This document shows, one piece after another, positions 12,650 to 24,234 of a stretch of 64,000 nt of DNA. Location: the NCBI GenBank assembly GCA_012934845.2, contig WNNJ02000144.1, positions 30,094-94,093 of the forward strand, in the 5' to 3' direction. The notes under the pieces were generated by a model. That model was not told the DNA's origin. It did no database searches and saw only the letters and a list, made by a program, of their open reading frames with translations. Positions within the stretch are counted from its first letter, which is position 1. Each line of letters opens with the position of its first letter. Both the position numbers and the translations under genes were made by a program. Origin of the DNA: Pomphorhynchus laevis (lineage: Eukaryota > Acanthocephala > Palaeacanthocephala > Echinorhynchida > Pomphorhynchidae).

Positions 12650-13510
12650 ATGTTACATAGTTTAAAGCCAATACCATTTTATATCATGACAATTCTTAAA
12701 ATTTCATTATTTAATGTATTATATTTAATATTATATTAGATTAAAAATTATATGGTATGCATAAATGCTCATGCAAAAATATGTTTATTGTAAATTTAAA
12801 TATGTCATTTTTACGATATAAATTAAAAGTAGTTTTAATTGATGTTAATTTAATGTTCATATCTAAATATATACCTTCTTTATCATTAATATTGGTTTTA
12901 TTAAGAATAAGTCTACTTGGATAAATTTGTTCGCTTATTGAATAAAACTATTAGAGTTAAATACACATATATCATCAATATATCGAAACATATTTCATAT
13001 CTTTATATAATTCAGATTTATTTTTTACACAGTTATGAACAAATACACATTTTATAAAGCTTAAAAACAAGTCAGCTATAATTGAGCTACTATTACCACC
13101 CATTGGAACGAACACCTTTTATTTGTCTAAATATAGATCCCCCTACCTTTAAATAATTTTGATTATCAAAATATTTGCGATTCTAATAAATTTAATTTTG
13201 AAGAAAACCAATATTGTTACAAATAGTTGCAATTCTTAAAATGTCATTATTTAATGTATTATATTTTATATTATATAGTATGAATGAATGCTCATGCAAA
13301 AACATGTTTCTTGTAAATTTAAATATGTCATCCTTACGATATAAATTAATAATATTTTTAATTGATGTTAATTTAATGTTCATATCTAAATATATACCTA
13401 CTTTATCATTAATATTGGTTTTATTAAGAATGAAGTAACCTGAATAAATATGTTCACTTATAGAACAAAAAGTATTAGAGTTAAATACACATATATCATC
13501 AATGTATTGA
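12650..13510 (-). pseudogene. PLE reverse transcriptase fragments, partly duplicated
   Basis: Two minus-strand RT fragments lie in tandem. The first, 13510-13190, encodes QYIDDICVFNS (catalytic YxDD), GIYLDMNIKLTSIK and then the thumb-like ATICNNIGF. The second, 13130-12650, begins earlier with VPMGGNSSSIIADL (RT motif B-like), then YIDDI after a one-base shift, then the same LDMNIKLTSIK segment. The motif order and the GxPMGGNxSS signature fit Penelope-like RTs, and the C-terminal part matches 62175-62345. Both are broken by stops and the N-terminal half is absent. With the inverted pLTR at 12124-12302 they form one decayed minus-strand PLE copy. Confidence 0.7.
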
Positions 13511-14277
13511 AAATTTTATGCTTAAAAAGTTATATCGGAAAACGTTTATTTTAAGCGCAGACTCTCTGCTTAAAACTTTAAATAACTTTAAAAATTAAAT
13601 TTAGTAATTTAGGAGAAATGTTTTATTAATTTAATCATTTTTACTTAATATTACAATAATTGATAGACTACTTACTTCAGCTTAAATTATAATTTTTTCA
13701 TAAGTCAAATCACACTTTTCGATTATTTTGTTTGCACTTTAACTAGCTAAGTTATGTAGCACGCAATAGTATAATTGCCATATTTTATCAAAAGAATTTT
13801 AATACCATGTCATCTTTACATTTGCAATCAACATATTATCTTGATTAGTCGAATAGAAAATTCAACAAATTCTGAAAAATTAAAGTGCGTGTCGATCAAA
13901 ACGCTAGATTATTGATATATCGTTGTGAAAATGAATTTTAAACAGACCTATTTGATTAATATAGAAAACGAGGATAAATTGTTACAGAATTATCAAGAAT
14001 CTATTTAGAAAAGATAGAATAATGATTAAGATAATTACTAATTTTGAAATAACAAACTTATTAAATTATTAATATTATTTAACTTTGTTGGATGAGCTGT
14101 TTGATTTTAGATAGCTTTGATATACAATTTAGGTTAAAACAGGTTTTAGTATGTTTGTTTCAATACATAAAAACACTCAGATTGGAAAATGAGTCTGATC
14201 AACTTTCATACTCTAGTATTACATCTGGCAGTATTACAATATTTAATATAAAATAATATGAATAACCACGAAAGAAT
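13511..14277. other. AT-rich stretch, no gene seen
   Basis: No open frame or repeat is supported between the PLE remnant and the 300-bp array. Confidence 0.6.
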
Positions 14278-14999
14278 GATGTGGCAGCCACGAAAGAATC
14301 GACAAAACGATACCAGGTACAGTTTCGTCATTATTTTGACTCATCAGTGCCAGATACATCCAAATACTGGATGCAGAAAAGGACCGACATACGGCACGAG
14401 TATGTCAAAAGGTACTTAGAGCTAGAAAATTTCTAGTAAACTAGGTACATGCTTCACCAAAAAGTCATTAGCGAAGAGCACTGCCTAATGCAAGCACATT
14501 CTCTCTAATTATCTGTCAACTTATTTGTATTTTACGAGAAAATAAGAGATTCCCGTTGGCATATTTTCTGTTTGTATGATGTGGCAGCCACGAAAGAATC
14601 GACAAAACGATACCAGGTACCGTTTCGTCATTATTTTAACTCATCAGTGCCAGATACCTCCAACTACTGGATGTAGAGAAGGACCAGCAGACAGCACGAG
14701 TATGTTAAAAGGTACTTAGAGCTAGAAAATCTCTAGCAAACTAGGTACATGCTTCACCAAAAGGATCATTAACGAAGAGCACTGGCTAATGCCAGCGCAT
14801 TCTCTCTATTTATCTGTCAACTTATTTGTATTTTACGAGAAAATGAGAGATTTCCGTGTGCATTTTTTCTGTTTGTATGATGTGGCAGCCACGAAAGAAT
14901 AGACAAAACGATACCAGGTACCGTATTGTCATTATTTTGACTCATCAGTGCCAGATACATCCTGCAACTAGATGAAGAGAAGGACCGGCAGACGGCACG
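14278..14999 (-). repeat. 300-bp tandem repeat with hammerhead ribozyme-like core
   Basis: There are about 2.4 units: 14278-14577 (300 bp), 14578-14878 (301 bp) and 14879-14999 (partial). Each begins GATGTGGCAGCCACGAAAG. On the minus strand, copies 1 and 2 contain CTGATGA (14341-14347 and 14641-14647), then GTCA or GTTA paired with TGAC around an AAATAA loop, then GAAA (14323-14326 and 14623-14626). A stem III follows (ACGGTA/TATCGT in copy 2), with GUU at the expected cleavage site. Upstream GGCA can pair with TGTC as a weak stem I with a bulge. Copy 3 has GAAA changed to AATA. This is the layout of a self-cleaving satellite or retrozyme; activity is not shown. Confidence 0.75.
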
Positions 15000-15354
15000 G
15001 TAAGTTGACTCAGATTGAGTCAAACCATCATCAGTCAAATCTATGTTTATTGAAGCGCTCATAGGGTCTTTTTGCTGATCAAACATGCAATTTGCTTATG
15101 TGTACAGATCCGTGCATCCTTGATTTATCAATATTTCGTGTAGTCGGAACCGAGGATGCGCTGTCAACTTTTTTGTAAAGTGAGGCACAGCAAAAACCAC
15201 ATAAACATTTCGAGCATTAATTGATGTAGACTAGGTTTCAGATAAGTTATAACATTGACATAATATATATTTGTTTAAAAAATCGCAAATATTAAAATAC
15301 TATTGCACTACCCGAGAAATACTTGCTTCAGTAGTTTGTATTGGTTGACGATTA

Positions 15355-15660
15355 TAAGTCTTGGTTCCGTAGTTGTTGGAGTAATTGGGAACGTGGAGTA
15401 AGAGGGAATTATGGGAAAAAAGCGATGGCGAGGTGGGGCGAGTGTCGTCTAAGAAAGGAAGGTTGATGAACGAAGAGGAGCCGGCAGCGATGAGACGAAA
15501 AGTTACGAGAATATGCTGATGTGGCTGATGGGCCAGGAGAGTTTGGCAAGATGTGTGGATGTGTGGTCAAAGCGACGAAGACGTAGGAGCACTCGAACGG
15601 CGGAGTTTATGATGCGTTGTAGGGGTAGGATGATAGATTTTGGAGAATTGGCGAAAAGAA
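15355..15660 (-). mobile_element. Family A retrotransposon fragment A4
   Basis: Minus-strand text ANSPKSIILPLQRIINSAVRVL and RRFDHTSTHLAKLSWP (15660-15500) matches the RT C-terminus of A2 and A3. It continues with frameshifts to the GLRS/VPNYSNN region near 15375. Only this middle part of the C-terminal region is present; neither the catalytic RT nor the 3' hairpin is included. Confidence 0.75.
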
Positions 15661-15865
15661 AATACTGTGAAGTACTAACATAAGATTTGATAGCATGCAC
15701 TAATTCAAACATTCTATTCACTCATGGTGTAAAATGCTATAAATCTTAGTAAATCCTGATCGCTCGCATATGAGCGATCAGAATAGAAATGATACTAAAA
15801 AAATTTATAAGTGTTCTAGCTAATTACAATACGAGAAATATTTTCGTACGAGTAACACAACAGGC

Positions 15866-16830
15866 ATGTCGGAGCTATCAAAAGTTTTTGATTGTTGCGA
15901 TTCTACTGCGAATTTTACTGCAATTTCAAATTATTCTCAAAGTAAAGTCAGTAATCCTTCTGGAAAAGTCTCTGGACTTATCAAGGTTAGTAATGTTTGT
16001 GTTTCAAAAAATGGATTGGAGGAGTACTTCCCGCACTTATGCGTAATCAAAGCATCCAAACCAATTCAAAAACACGCCCTTTTTGGCACGTTTCTTCGCG
16101 AATTTGCCCTTATGGTCAAGAACAGAGTTTGTTTTAACTCTGTTGAAGCCCTTGAGAACACTCTCAGGGTGTCCTTCGCCAATGGTGCCATTCTTGACGA
16201 TTACCGAAAATACTTTTCTATTAATCTTTATTCTCTTGGATCTATTTCCATTCTGCCGCTGAAATGCACTGTAAGTCTCAAATTATCCGTCCTTCAATTC
16301 CGACGAGGATGTTGAACAACTAAAGAAACAATTTTAATTATTTTTTATCAGGCAGGTGATGGGTAAAGGCGGTGACCCACTCCCAGTTGCCTTTGCCGAG
16401 ACTGATTTGGACAATGGGCACCTGCTTACCCCTTCAGCAGTTAACCCTTTTATAGGCTTTAATATGAAATTCATGATGATTAGTGAAGACACTCTCATTT
16501 ACCCCCATTGCTAGAAATGCCATGGCTGGGGGCATTGGTTGTCCTCCTGTTCTCGTTCTCAGATTTGTGGTGTGTGTGGCAAGGAGGATTGCCCGCACCT
16601 GGTTAATAACGATAAATGCTTAGCTACACCCTCTTGCGTTAACTGTGGTGGAGTGAACCCCGCATGGTCAAGACAGTGCACCATGTTCAAGGCTTACAAA
16701 CAGAAATTCTCTAGACCTATTTCAAAATCGTATTCTGCTGCCGCTGCTTATCCTGATCGAATGTCCAATAATGATATTATTCATCTACCAGCAAAACAGA
16801 AGAAGTCTATTATTAACGAACTTTAAGCAT
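15866..16830 (+). pseudogene. Element S ORF1, gag-like with zinc knuckles
   Basis: Codons from 15866 (149 aa) encode a basic gag-like segment, including CFNSVEALENTLRVSF. After a frame break, 16539-16826 encodes CGVCGKEDCPHL, CLATPSCVNCGG and then WSRQCTMFK. These are cysteine/histidine clusters like the CCHC knuckles at the end of jockey/I/R1 gag proteins. The expected role is RNA binding in the retrotransposition RNP. The exact clade is not settled. Confidence 0.65.
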
Positions 16831-17104
16831 TTTTGATGCCCTTAGTGTCCTCCCTTGTGAGCACGCCCACGGTGGCATCTGTTCCTGCCGAATTATTAAA
16901 TACCCCCGCTCTAAGAAGCGTGGCGGGTCAGCTCGATCTACTCCACCAATCAAGATCGGGAAGTTGCTGAGTTCGAATACCTCTGGGAAATGAAGATGCT
17001 GCCTTGGGGAGGGTCCGACCCAGGTCGGGGCTAGTGTCAAGAGGGGAACCCACTTGCACCTAACTCTGTCTAGGTTAGCATCCCCCTTCCAACTAATTTA
17101 ACAC

Positions 17105-19617
17105 ATGGTGAGTAAGCCCGAGCCTTTTTCACTGATTATTCTTCAGTGGAATTCGGGAGGTGCTTCTGCCCTTAGACTTTTAACTGGTTGAGACGCAGAT
17201 GTCATAGTCCTTCAGGAGACGTGGTCTATCTGTCTCCCCCAGGCATTACTCGATTTATCCCTAAGCACATATATTCCAACTTTACTCCGTAGATAACTCC
17301 GCCTCACTCATCTTCTTCTGAGGGACTCTTGACCTTAGTTAAGTGCTCTTTAAGATCTTCACTCTTGCTAAACTACTCTCGTCCAGCCCTGTCTTGTCTA
17401 CTAGTGTCACTCGTTAAGAATGGTAAACGCCTCAATCTTGCCAACGTTTACATTCGTCTAGGGGAGATTCACAAGAACCGTGACCTCCTGGATGGGATTA
17501 TTGACGGCGGCTATGAGATAGTACTAGGTGACTTCAACGACAGAACTGGTCGTTGGATTAATGCTGCATTCCGCAGAGCCAGGAATGGTTATCTTATTCA
17601 TAAACCACCGTTCACAACCTTTACTTGCATATCAACGAATTCACTTCTCGACTTACTATTGCTACACGAGAGCGGTTGTTTAAACCCCTCTGTACGGAGC
17701 AATCGCGTCAACATCTGTCCACCTCTCATGATGTAATTCGTTGGCGGATAGATGAGGATACGCTGCTTCCTAGGAGATTCCACTTTGATCCGATCAGAGT
17801 GGCTTTCTTCCATGCAGCCATCCAACGCTTTCCCCGAATTGGTAATGAGAGTTTAACCGAATTTAACTCCTATCTCTCTTCGCAAGCTACCGCGTTTCTT
17901 TCGACAACCTATAAAGGTCGCACTTTCGGCCCCACTCCGACAAAACTCAAGGTCCTAGCTAAACTACTTAATCTCCCTTCTCTCTTCTTCTACCAAACAG
18001 ACTCTCTCGAACGAATACTGGCGCACCAGATACTGGTTCCAGCTGAGTAGGGATAGGGCGAGTATCGCTCGTCTTAACCCTTCTCAGTCTTCCTTCTGGA
18101 AGATATTCAAGGAGAAGTTTGTTTGCTGGATGGATAGGGCTGTGGGGTGGATCGGTCGTATAGGCCTTGACAAAGTTTTGAAGGAGTCTCTAGCCCTACA
18201 AATTATGGAACCACTGAATCACCGCAACCAATCCCGCTCTGGGGACACTTCAGGAGTAGAGACTTATCTGTGCCAGATATTCTCAACGGCTGAGGGCCTC
18301 TACAGGGCACCTCCAAATCCGTTGCTCCACTCTCTTCTCGGGTATGTCAGCTTTTGACAACTGATCAAAGAAGGAAGGTGGCCGTCACAATGCTATTAGC
18401 CGCCCCATCCGATGTGGCCGGCATCAATGTTAGTAAAAGAATTTTTTACCTAAGAAATATCCGGTCTCTTGTCCTAAATACCTGCGGCCCATTACGATTC
18501 AAAATTCCCTCGTTTCGATCTACGAAAAAGCGCTTGCGCGTAGAATCCGCGATCATCTAAGTAAGCGAAATCTAATCCCACCTGGTTTCCATGGGTTCGT
18601 TAAAGGTCGCTTGGTCCATTCAGCAGTAGATGAGGTGCAACGGTTCTGTCGAGAGAATAGCCATCAACTCGTTGTGGCTGTTTTCCTTGATTTTTCCGCT
18701 TCATTTGACCGCATTTCCATACCTTTTGTTATCTCTTCTCTCAGGTCCCTCGAGTTGCCTGCGAGAATTGTTAACAGGGTGGATATACTGCTGTACACCA
18801 AGCGATTTTACTATGATGATGACCCTGATGCGCGTCAGTTCTACCCTATTACGGGTGTGCCTCAAGGTTCCCCTCTCTCCTATCTTATATCTTGCTGCCT
18901 CCATCAATCTGTTCAAAATATTCAAACGTGATCAACGTCTAGTGGTGTACGCTGATGACACCACATTCCTGTTCTCTGGACGCAGGTGTAAGGACGTAGT
19001 CTCTGACATCAGCCGATTCTTTTTAAGATTAAATGACCAGTTGCCCAGGTCCAATCTTGTTTTAAACTCCGCCAAATCGCAGGTGGTTGTCTTTCATGGC
19101 TCCCCTGCGACGAATCAAAAACTTAAGAGATTAGCACTCTCTGAGCTCTCCTCTATATTTGCCTTAGAACCACTTCATACCTTCACAAGTCGAGTAAAAT
19201 ACCTGGGGTTTACCGTTTTGGTGAACTAGTCCGCGAAAGCCGATCTGGATAGACTCAAACGTATCCTGAAGAGAGCTAGTTGGGCTCTGAAACAGCCCAG
19301 CATCTGTCGTTTAATGGGAAAACCCAGGTGCGCCTTTGGGGCACCTGGGCTATCTCGGGATTAGTCTTATTCGACATAGGACGTCCCCCAAAGCAAAGAC
19401 GAAGGTTTCTGAAGCTCTTTGTCTCGCGTTTACCCAGCATTGTCTGCACCGATTAGACTCTTCGGGAGGGGGTGAAAGACCCCGGATGGTTCAATCGGAA
19501 AGCGGCGTGTTGGTTTGGTTGGGGGGCTCAGATCCCCATGGATTTAAGGCCTACACAATGAGAAGAAGTGATTATGAAGAATATGAAGAATATGCAGTCT
19601 CGTTGTTGACTTAACTT
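17105..19617 (+). pseudogene. Element S ORF2, endonuclease-reverse transcriptase remnant
   Basis: Starting at the ATG at 17105, the frame gives QWNSGGASAL and IVLQETW (endonuclease N and E motifs). VLGDFNDRTG (17521-17550) supplies the D-x-N motif. RT pieces are FLDFSASFDRI (near 18690), GVPQGSPLS (near 18855) and VVYADDTTFL (18941-18970, catalytic YADD retained). LNSAKSQVVVFHG and KYLGF follow. At least five frame breaks are needed to read it through. A C-terminal zinc motif was not found. Confidence 0.75.
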
Positions 19618-19794
19618 TTTAACTTATTTACTTATTTATCCCTGTTATGTGTAGCATGTTATCTTTTATTAAGAAAATCTTTATTATTATTGAAATGATA
19701 CTACGCTATCGGCTGCATAATAAATACCGAAACTATGACAATTTTGATATCCTTCTCAATTTAATAATTTACAATCATTAAATATTTAAACTAT

Positions 19795-20096
19795 TATTAC
19801 AGGTCATAGCCATAAAGTCTGTTTTGACCACTCAAAATAAATAAATCAATACAATAAAAAATCATTCATTATATTATATATCAGGGCCGTGGGTACTGCA
19901 TTAATCACTCGTTCTCATTATGAATCCAGCTCTTTATATTGGATTTAAATTCATTGATTGTCTGCACCGCAACGACATCAGCTGGAAGACGATTCTAAGC
20001 ATTCACCGCTCGATGGGACAGTCGGAAATTACGAGGGTATTTTCCGTGTTCATGTACTACCAATACTTTTAAGTTCCCTCTACGTCCATCCCGTTC
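19795..20096 (-). pseudogene. Non-LTR retrotransposon RT C-terminus and 3' end (fragment U)
   Basis: Minus-strand text from 20085 gives LKVLVVHEHGKYPRNFRLSH, then RAVNA-stop-NRLPADVVAV and INEFKSNI. These are the conserved last residues of the B/C/D-type ORF2 (compare LSHRAVNLWNLLPNSIV in D1). The fragment ends in CTGTAATAATAG, a (TAA)n-like tail. It is severely 5' truncated and abuts fragment A5 in opposite orientation. Confidence 0.7.
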
Positions 20097-20097
20097 A

Positions 20098-20660
20098 TTG
20101 AGTTCAACTCTATTTCTCCTCCGTATTCGTCGTTTTGATCATATATCCCACCATCTTGTTTCTCTCGATTTGCCTACTATTTATTGTCGTGTTCAAATTC
20201 GTCTTCTTATCATTGCTTTTCGCCTTGTAACTTTTCGTACTCCTTCATTTCTCAACGTTTCTTTTCTAGACAATTCTGATCCTGTTTATTGTTCTTTGCG
20301 TTCATATAATTCCCTTATTTTACATGTCCCAAACTACTCAACCTCCTTTGGCTTCCGCTCCTTGGTTGTGGCTGCTCCTCTCTCGTTTAATCATCTACCC
20401 ATTCACATACGCCTAGCAACCTCAATGCCGTGTTTCAAACGCCAAATCCTATCTCATTTAAACAATTAAGAAATTTATCTATGACTATTGCTGCAATATA
20501 TTGCCAAAGCTTTCGCCGCGTTACAGCTTCGTCAGTGGCCGTAACGCTTAACTCTTTAACTCTTAGATTTTTTCTTAAACTTTTGCTGTGCTTTTTAGTT
20601 AGTAGACTTGTAAGCGTGCAGTTGGCACGCATTTGCCACTTTAAATACATTATTATTGTT
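20098..20660 (+). mobile_element. Family A' retrotransposon fragment A5 with 3' hairpin
   Basis: A 123-codon frame (20098-20469) contains LRIRRFDHISHHLVSLDLPT and VPNYSTSFGFRS, homologous to the family A C-terminus but of a distinct subfamily shared with A6. The 3' end keeps the hairpin GCGTGC-AGTTG-GCACGC (20614-20630), then GCATTTGCCAC, and ends in TTAAATACATTATTATTG. The T-run of family A proper is absent. Confidence 0.75.
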
Positions 20661-20689
20661 GTAATGATTGACTAGAAACTCGTGGGCAT

Positions 20690-21115
20690 ATGTGAAAACT
20701 AATAAAGCCAACAACAAGAATTCCTTACAACATTGATTTGCATCGTAGTATATCTAGCGATGCTATTAAGAAAGCTATCGAAGTCGAGAGAAGTAATTTG
20801 CGACTTTTTGATTGAATTATTTATTTGTTGATATTTTTTTCATGTTTTGTAAGCGACACTACTTTGTAGGTCATTTGCTGCTGTTGATTATAATAATACA
20901 TTGATTCGAAATTTCGGGATCATACATGCATAGATGACATCGCAGACCGTGTTGCAGGAAAATAAATATAAATTTTGATTTTAACCTCATTCCGGCATGG
21001 AATAGCTTACCGACTGCAGTAATGAAACAGTCAAACACGTTTTACCAGAATTGCTTTTCTTATAATCTGTAAAGGTGCGTTTTTAGTCACTCTCGCTTAC
21101 ATATTATTATAGATA
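20690..21115 (+). other. Two decayed retrotransposon 3' ends
   Basis: Around 20725-20815 a short frame reads YNIDLHRSISSDAIKKAIEV before a stop, with ATTATAATAATAC about 80 bp on. Around 20985-21060 a frame reads LIPAWNSLPTAVMKQSNTFY, the RT C-terminal 'xWNSLP' signature, followed by CGCTTACATATTATTATAG. Both look like the last 100-150 bp of 5' truncated non-LTR elements. Assignment is by motif only. Confidence 0.45.
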
Positions 21116-21492
21116 CATCAACCGGGTAAGCACATTGCTTGTGAAGTCGGAAACAAAAATTAACAAAGAGAAAAAAAGAAAAAGCAAAAAGGAAAAATGT
21201 GTCCTGAGTCGTTTTTTTATGTTTTATAGTTGTTGCGCAGACGACATGCAGGCAAGCTGTTACACGTTTTCGTGGATTATGCCACAGATCATAGTGCAAC
21301 TCGTCTTTGGATGTATTCTACGTTTCAAGGAAAGATGATGACCTCGAACAGATTAATTCCTTAGATTAAAGATATGTCGACAAGGTTACTTTGGATCAGA
21401 CAGAGACCGCCAAATAAGCACTAAATCAGCTTCTCTTAGCGAATATTCTAAAAAATTAGACACTAAAATTCTGAGTCTATCATGATATATAA

Positions 21493-21639
21493 CAGGGCTT
21501 CTTAAACTTTTTTATATAGCGACCCCCTTCAAGCTTAGGAAATTTTAAACGACCCCCTCCTCCATATAATGAAATATATATTAACCGTAGATGTAGATGT
21601 AATATCGCACTATTTTATCGCACAGTTTAAGAAGCCCTG
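21493..21639. mobile_element. hAT-type MITE with 8-bp target duplication
   Basis: A 147-bp element with perfect 16-bp terminal inverted repeats CAGGGCTTCTTAAACT. Just inside the left repeat is GCGACCCCC, typical of hAT ends. The flanks are identical 8-bp sequences ATATATAA, at 21485-21492 and 21640-21647, the target size made by hAT transposases. It has no coding capacity and would need a transposase in trans. The intact ends and perfect duplication suggest a fairly young insertion. Confidence 0.9.
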
Positions 21640-22210
21640 ATATATAACATTCCGTAACGAGTGTACAAGATGAGTGGCTTTCCTCAGATCTGGCTCATAT
21701 AGGTCCAATTCACCTCTCAGTTGGGGGAATGTCACTGAAGAGGCGTACAGTATGTGATTGTGTATACTGAAAATAAGGAAGAATTATTTAGCGTCAAGAA
21801 TACTGGGGATCTACGCAGCATACCTAGTAGGCGAAGACACTTGCTTGAAGTGTAACTAACGTGATCACGTGATTTGAGATATACAGGTGAAAATGAGTAT
21901 TTTATATAGAATTGACTATTTTAAATATGATTATCAAATGTAAGGCATCCACTATCTGTAAACAAATAGTAAATGAACATGTCGTAATATATATGAATTA
22001 GAAATTTAAAAATTATATTCAAATCTGCAGATAATAGGATGTTAAAACTGGCTGAAGCATTATTGATAATATTACATAAGGAAATCATCAACGTCAAACT
22101 AATAAGATATCAAATTTATAGATTGTGCAATTAATAAATTATCATTTTTATTACAGGGTATTAAAAAATTGACATAAAAATTGTCTTGTTGAATTCAAAG
22201 AATATATACA

Positions 22211-22308
22211 TTCCAGATGTCAGTTCCAGATTTCAGTTCCAGATTTCAGTTCCAGATTTCAGTTCCAGATTTCAGTTCCAGATTTCAGTTCCAGATTTCA
22301 GTTCCAGA
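22211..22308 (+). repeat. 13-bp tandem array, 7.5 units
   Basis: Unit TTCCAGATTTCAG, with one variant (ATGTCAG) at the first unit. The same unit forms the array at 27361-27510 in the 5' leader of element B1, and the approach sequence ATACATTCCAG is shared. This is therefore probably the 5' leader of a truncated B-type element. A 62-codon frame through it (VPDFSSRFQFQIS) is a translation of the repeat and not a gene. Confidence 0.85.
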
Positions 22309-22324
22309 GCATTATTAAGCAATA

Positions 22325-23329
22325 ATATTTCCTCAACCGAGAGATCTCTAAAAAATTTGTCGTCTTACCTTTAAAGCGATAGCCTCTAGCTAAAACTGCT
22401 CTTGTATTATCTGCAGAATCAAATACTACTTTAAGTAATCGTGGTTTATGTTGTACTTTTTTACCAAGACGAAATAAGCATTTGACATTAAGACTAAGCA
22501 CAATATCATCTTCACCCTGAACAAATATATCCGAAAAGACCTTACAAATAGAAAATCATCCACATGGGTCTGCACGTTGTCTGCAGAAGATTTATTGATG
22601 TTAGCAAAAATTACCCAATTACTTCTGTTTCTAGCACGATTCCGAGTATTGATAATTTCAACACATGTCTTATCTGTCATATCCTTGGATTTCATTTCAT
22701 TTTCATTTCCGACTGCCACATCATTGCGCACTCTAGCATCGTCTCTTATCTGCGTTCGACTTAAAGGCTGCTTCGATACATTTTTATGTCGAACAGGAGT
22801 AGAAATCAATATATTGTTGTTAGGACTGTGTTTCGCGAATATTCCAGATAAAAGTGAAGGCAATTTATTAGTAATACTCCCGAGTATCTTTATACTTGTT
22901 GTTTGCCATCACAGTGGCTGTCATTTATATTACTTCTTCGTTTATACACTGTCCGTGAATGTCTATGCCCTCGTGTCCAATTGCGAGTCGAGCTTGAAGC
23001 ATCTATTACGTCTGGTTCCTTTTTTGAATTACAGTGTAACGACACCGGCGTAGTGATTTTGCTATGGCATATGCTAAATTATTGTCAATAATTTGTTCTT
23101 GACACCTACATGTCTTTAAGTTAAAATGAGCATTGTCCTTTGCTGATATCAATGAGCTACAAAATACGATTGACACAGTACAAAAACCACATATGAATTT
23201 TCTTCTACTCAATGGATCAGCATCTTTATGTGGAACAGGTACTGTAGTCCAGACATTGCAGCCATCACCATCACATCCTATTTGTCTTAATATAAATTCA
23301 GAAATGTCATTTCCCTTATGTCTGCCCAT
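22325..23329 (-). pseudogene. Retrotransposon ORF1 remnant (element R)
   Basis: From the ATG at 23329 on the minus strand: MGRHKGNDISEF, C-x4-GCNVWTTV and ICGFC, the N-terminal PHD-like motif. The C-terminal block follows in another frame: WVIFANINKSSADNVQTHV, then CLFRLGKK, KPRLLKVVFDSA and GYRFKGKT. It stops short of the final IRNFRVV motif near 22325, so the ORF1 end and all of ORF2 are missing. Two or three frameshifts. It lies back to back with the 13-bp array. Confidence 0.75.
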
Positions 23330-23394
23330 AATTGTAATCAGTTAATATTACCGTATATTATATTGTAAGTATTTTTATTATAACCTCCCATTGT

Positions 23395-24122
23395 ATCTTT
23401 TGCCTCATCGATCATCCCTGTAGTCCACAATCTCACTTTCTTAGGCTTCCATTTCGATGATCACCTTTCCCTTAAACCCTTCGTCCGTGACAAGGTCCGC
23501 TCGTCTAACTTAATTCTTCGTGACATCCGCCGTATCCGCCCCCTTATCGACTTCCGTTCTTGTATGTCTCTTCTTTCATCGCTTCTTTTCCCTAAAATCG
23601 ATTACTGCCTTAGCCTTTTCGCCAATTCTCCAAAATCCATCATCCTACCCCTACAACGAATAATCAACACCGCCGTTCGAGTGCTCTTTCGCCTCCGTCG
23701 CTTCGACCACACATCCACATATTTTGCCCAACTCTCTTGGCCCACCATCCACATCCGCATCAAACTCCGCCTTCTTCTCATTACTTTTCGTCTCATCGCT
23801 GTCGGCTCCCCATCGTTCATCAACCTTCCTTTCTTAGACGATACTCGCCCCACCTCGCTATCGCTTCGTTCCTGTCATACCCTCTTACTCCACGTTCCTA
23901 ATTACTCCAACAACTACGGTCTCCGATCCTTCCTCGTCGCCGCCTCACTCGCCTGGAATCAACTCCCTCTCGACGTCCGCCGCGCTCCCTCTTTTATCAC
24001 ATTCAAACACCTCCTCCGTTCACACCTTCTCGACGCCTGATTCACAGTTTTGTTTTTGTTGTGGTCATGTAAGCGTGCGCTGGCACGCATTTGCCACATT
24101 AAAATAAATCTTTTTTTTTTTT
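23395..24122 (+). mobile_element. Family A retrotransposon fragment A2 (3' end, young)
   Basis: A 5' truncated copy. A 158-codon open frame (23564-24040) is identical by eye to the A3 C-terminus over the shared length, including RRFDHTSTYFAQLSWPTIHI and AASLAWNQLPLDV. It continues to the normal end RRAPSFITFKHLLRSHLLDA. The 3' end has the hairpin GCGTGC-GCTG-GCACGC (24073-24088), GCATTTGCCAC, AAATAAATC and a run of 12 T. This is the best reference for the family A 3' end. Confidence 0.85.
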
Positions 24123-24234
24123 AACCACGAATATTCAGTTAGAGGAATAATTGTATGATCACTCCATAATATTATAGAATTATAATATCTAGAATTAGAT
24201 TGATATCGATCTGGATTGATTGTAAGTAGTTAGT

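Larger units (their letters stand above)
15780..19692 (+). mobile_element. Decayed jockey/R1/I-like non-LTR retrotransposon S
   Basis: The only copy of this family in the window. It has a gag-like ORF1 with zinc knuckles (15866-16830), an endonuclease-RT ORF2 (17105-19617), and an end near AAAATCTTTATTATTATTG (19674-19692). Its ORF1 differs in type from the PHD-ORF1 families. G+C is higher than in the flanks. Many frameshifts make it a dead copy. The 5' border is approximate. Confidence 0.7.

Noticed and set aside
21135-21338. 67-codon lysine-rich frame and its antisense partner.
   Set aside because: Low-complexity A/G-rich stretch without recognised motif or homologous copy.
22186-22374. 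Open frame encoding a repetitive VPDFSSRFQFQIS protein (also at 27341-27655).
   Set aside because: 13 nt is not a multiple of three, but three units give 39 nt, so any stop-free 13-bp array yields such a 'protein'. It lies in a retrotransposon leader.
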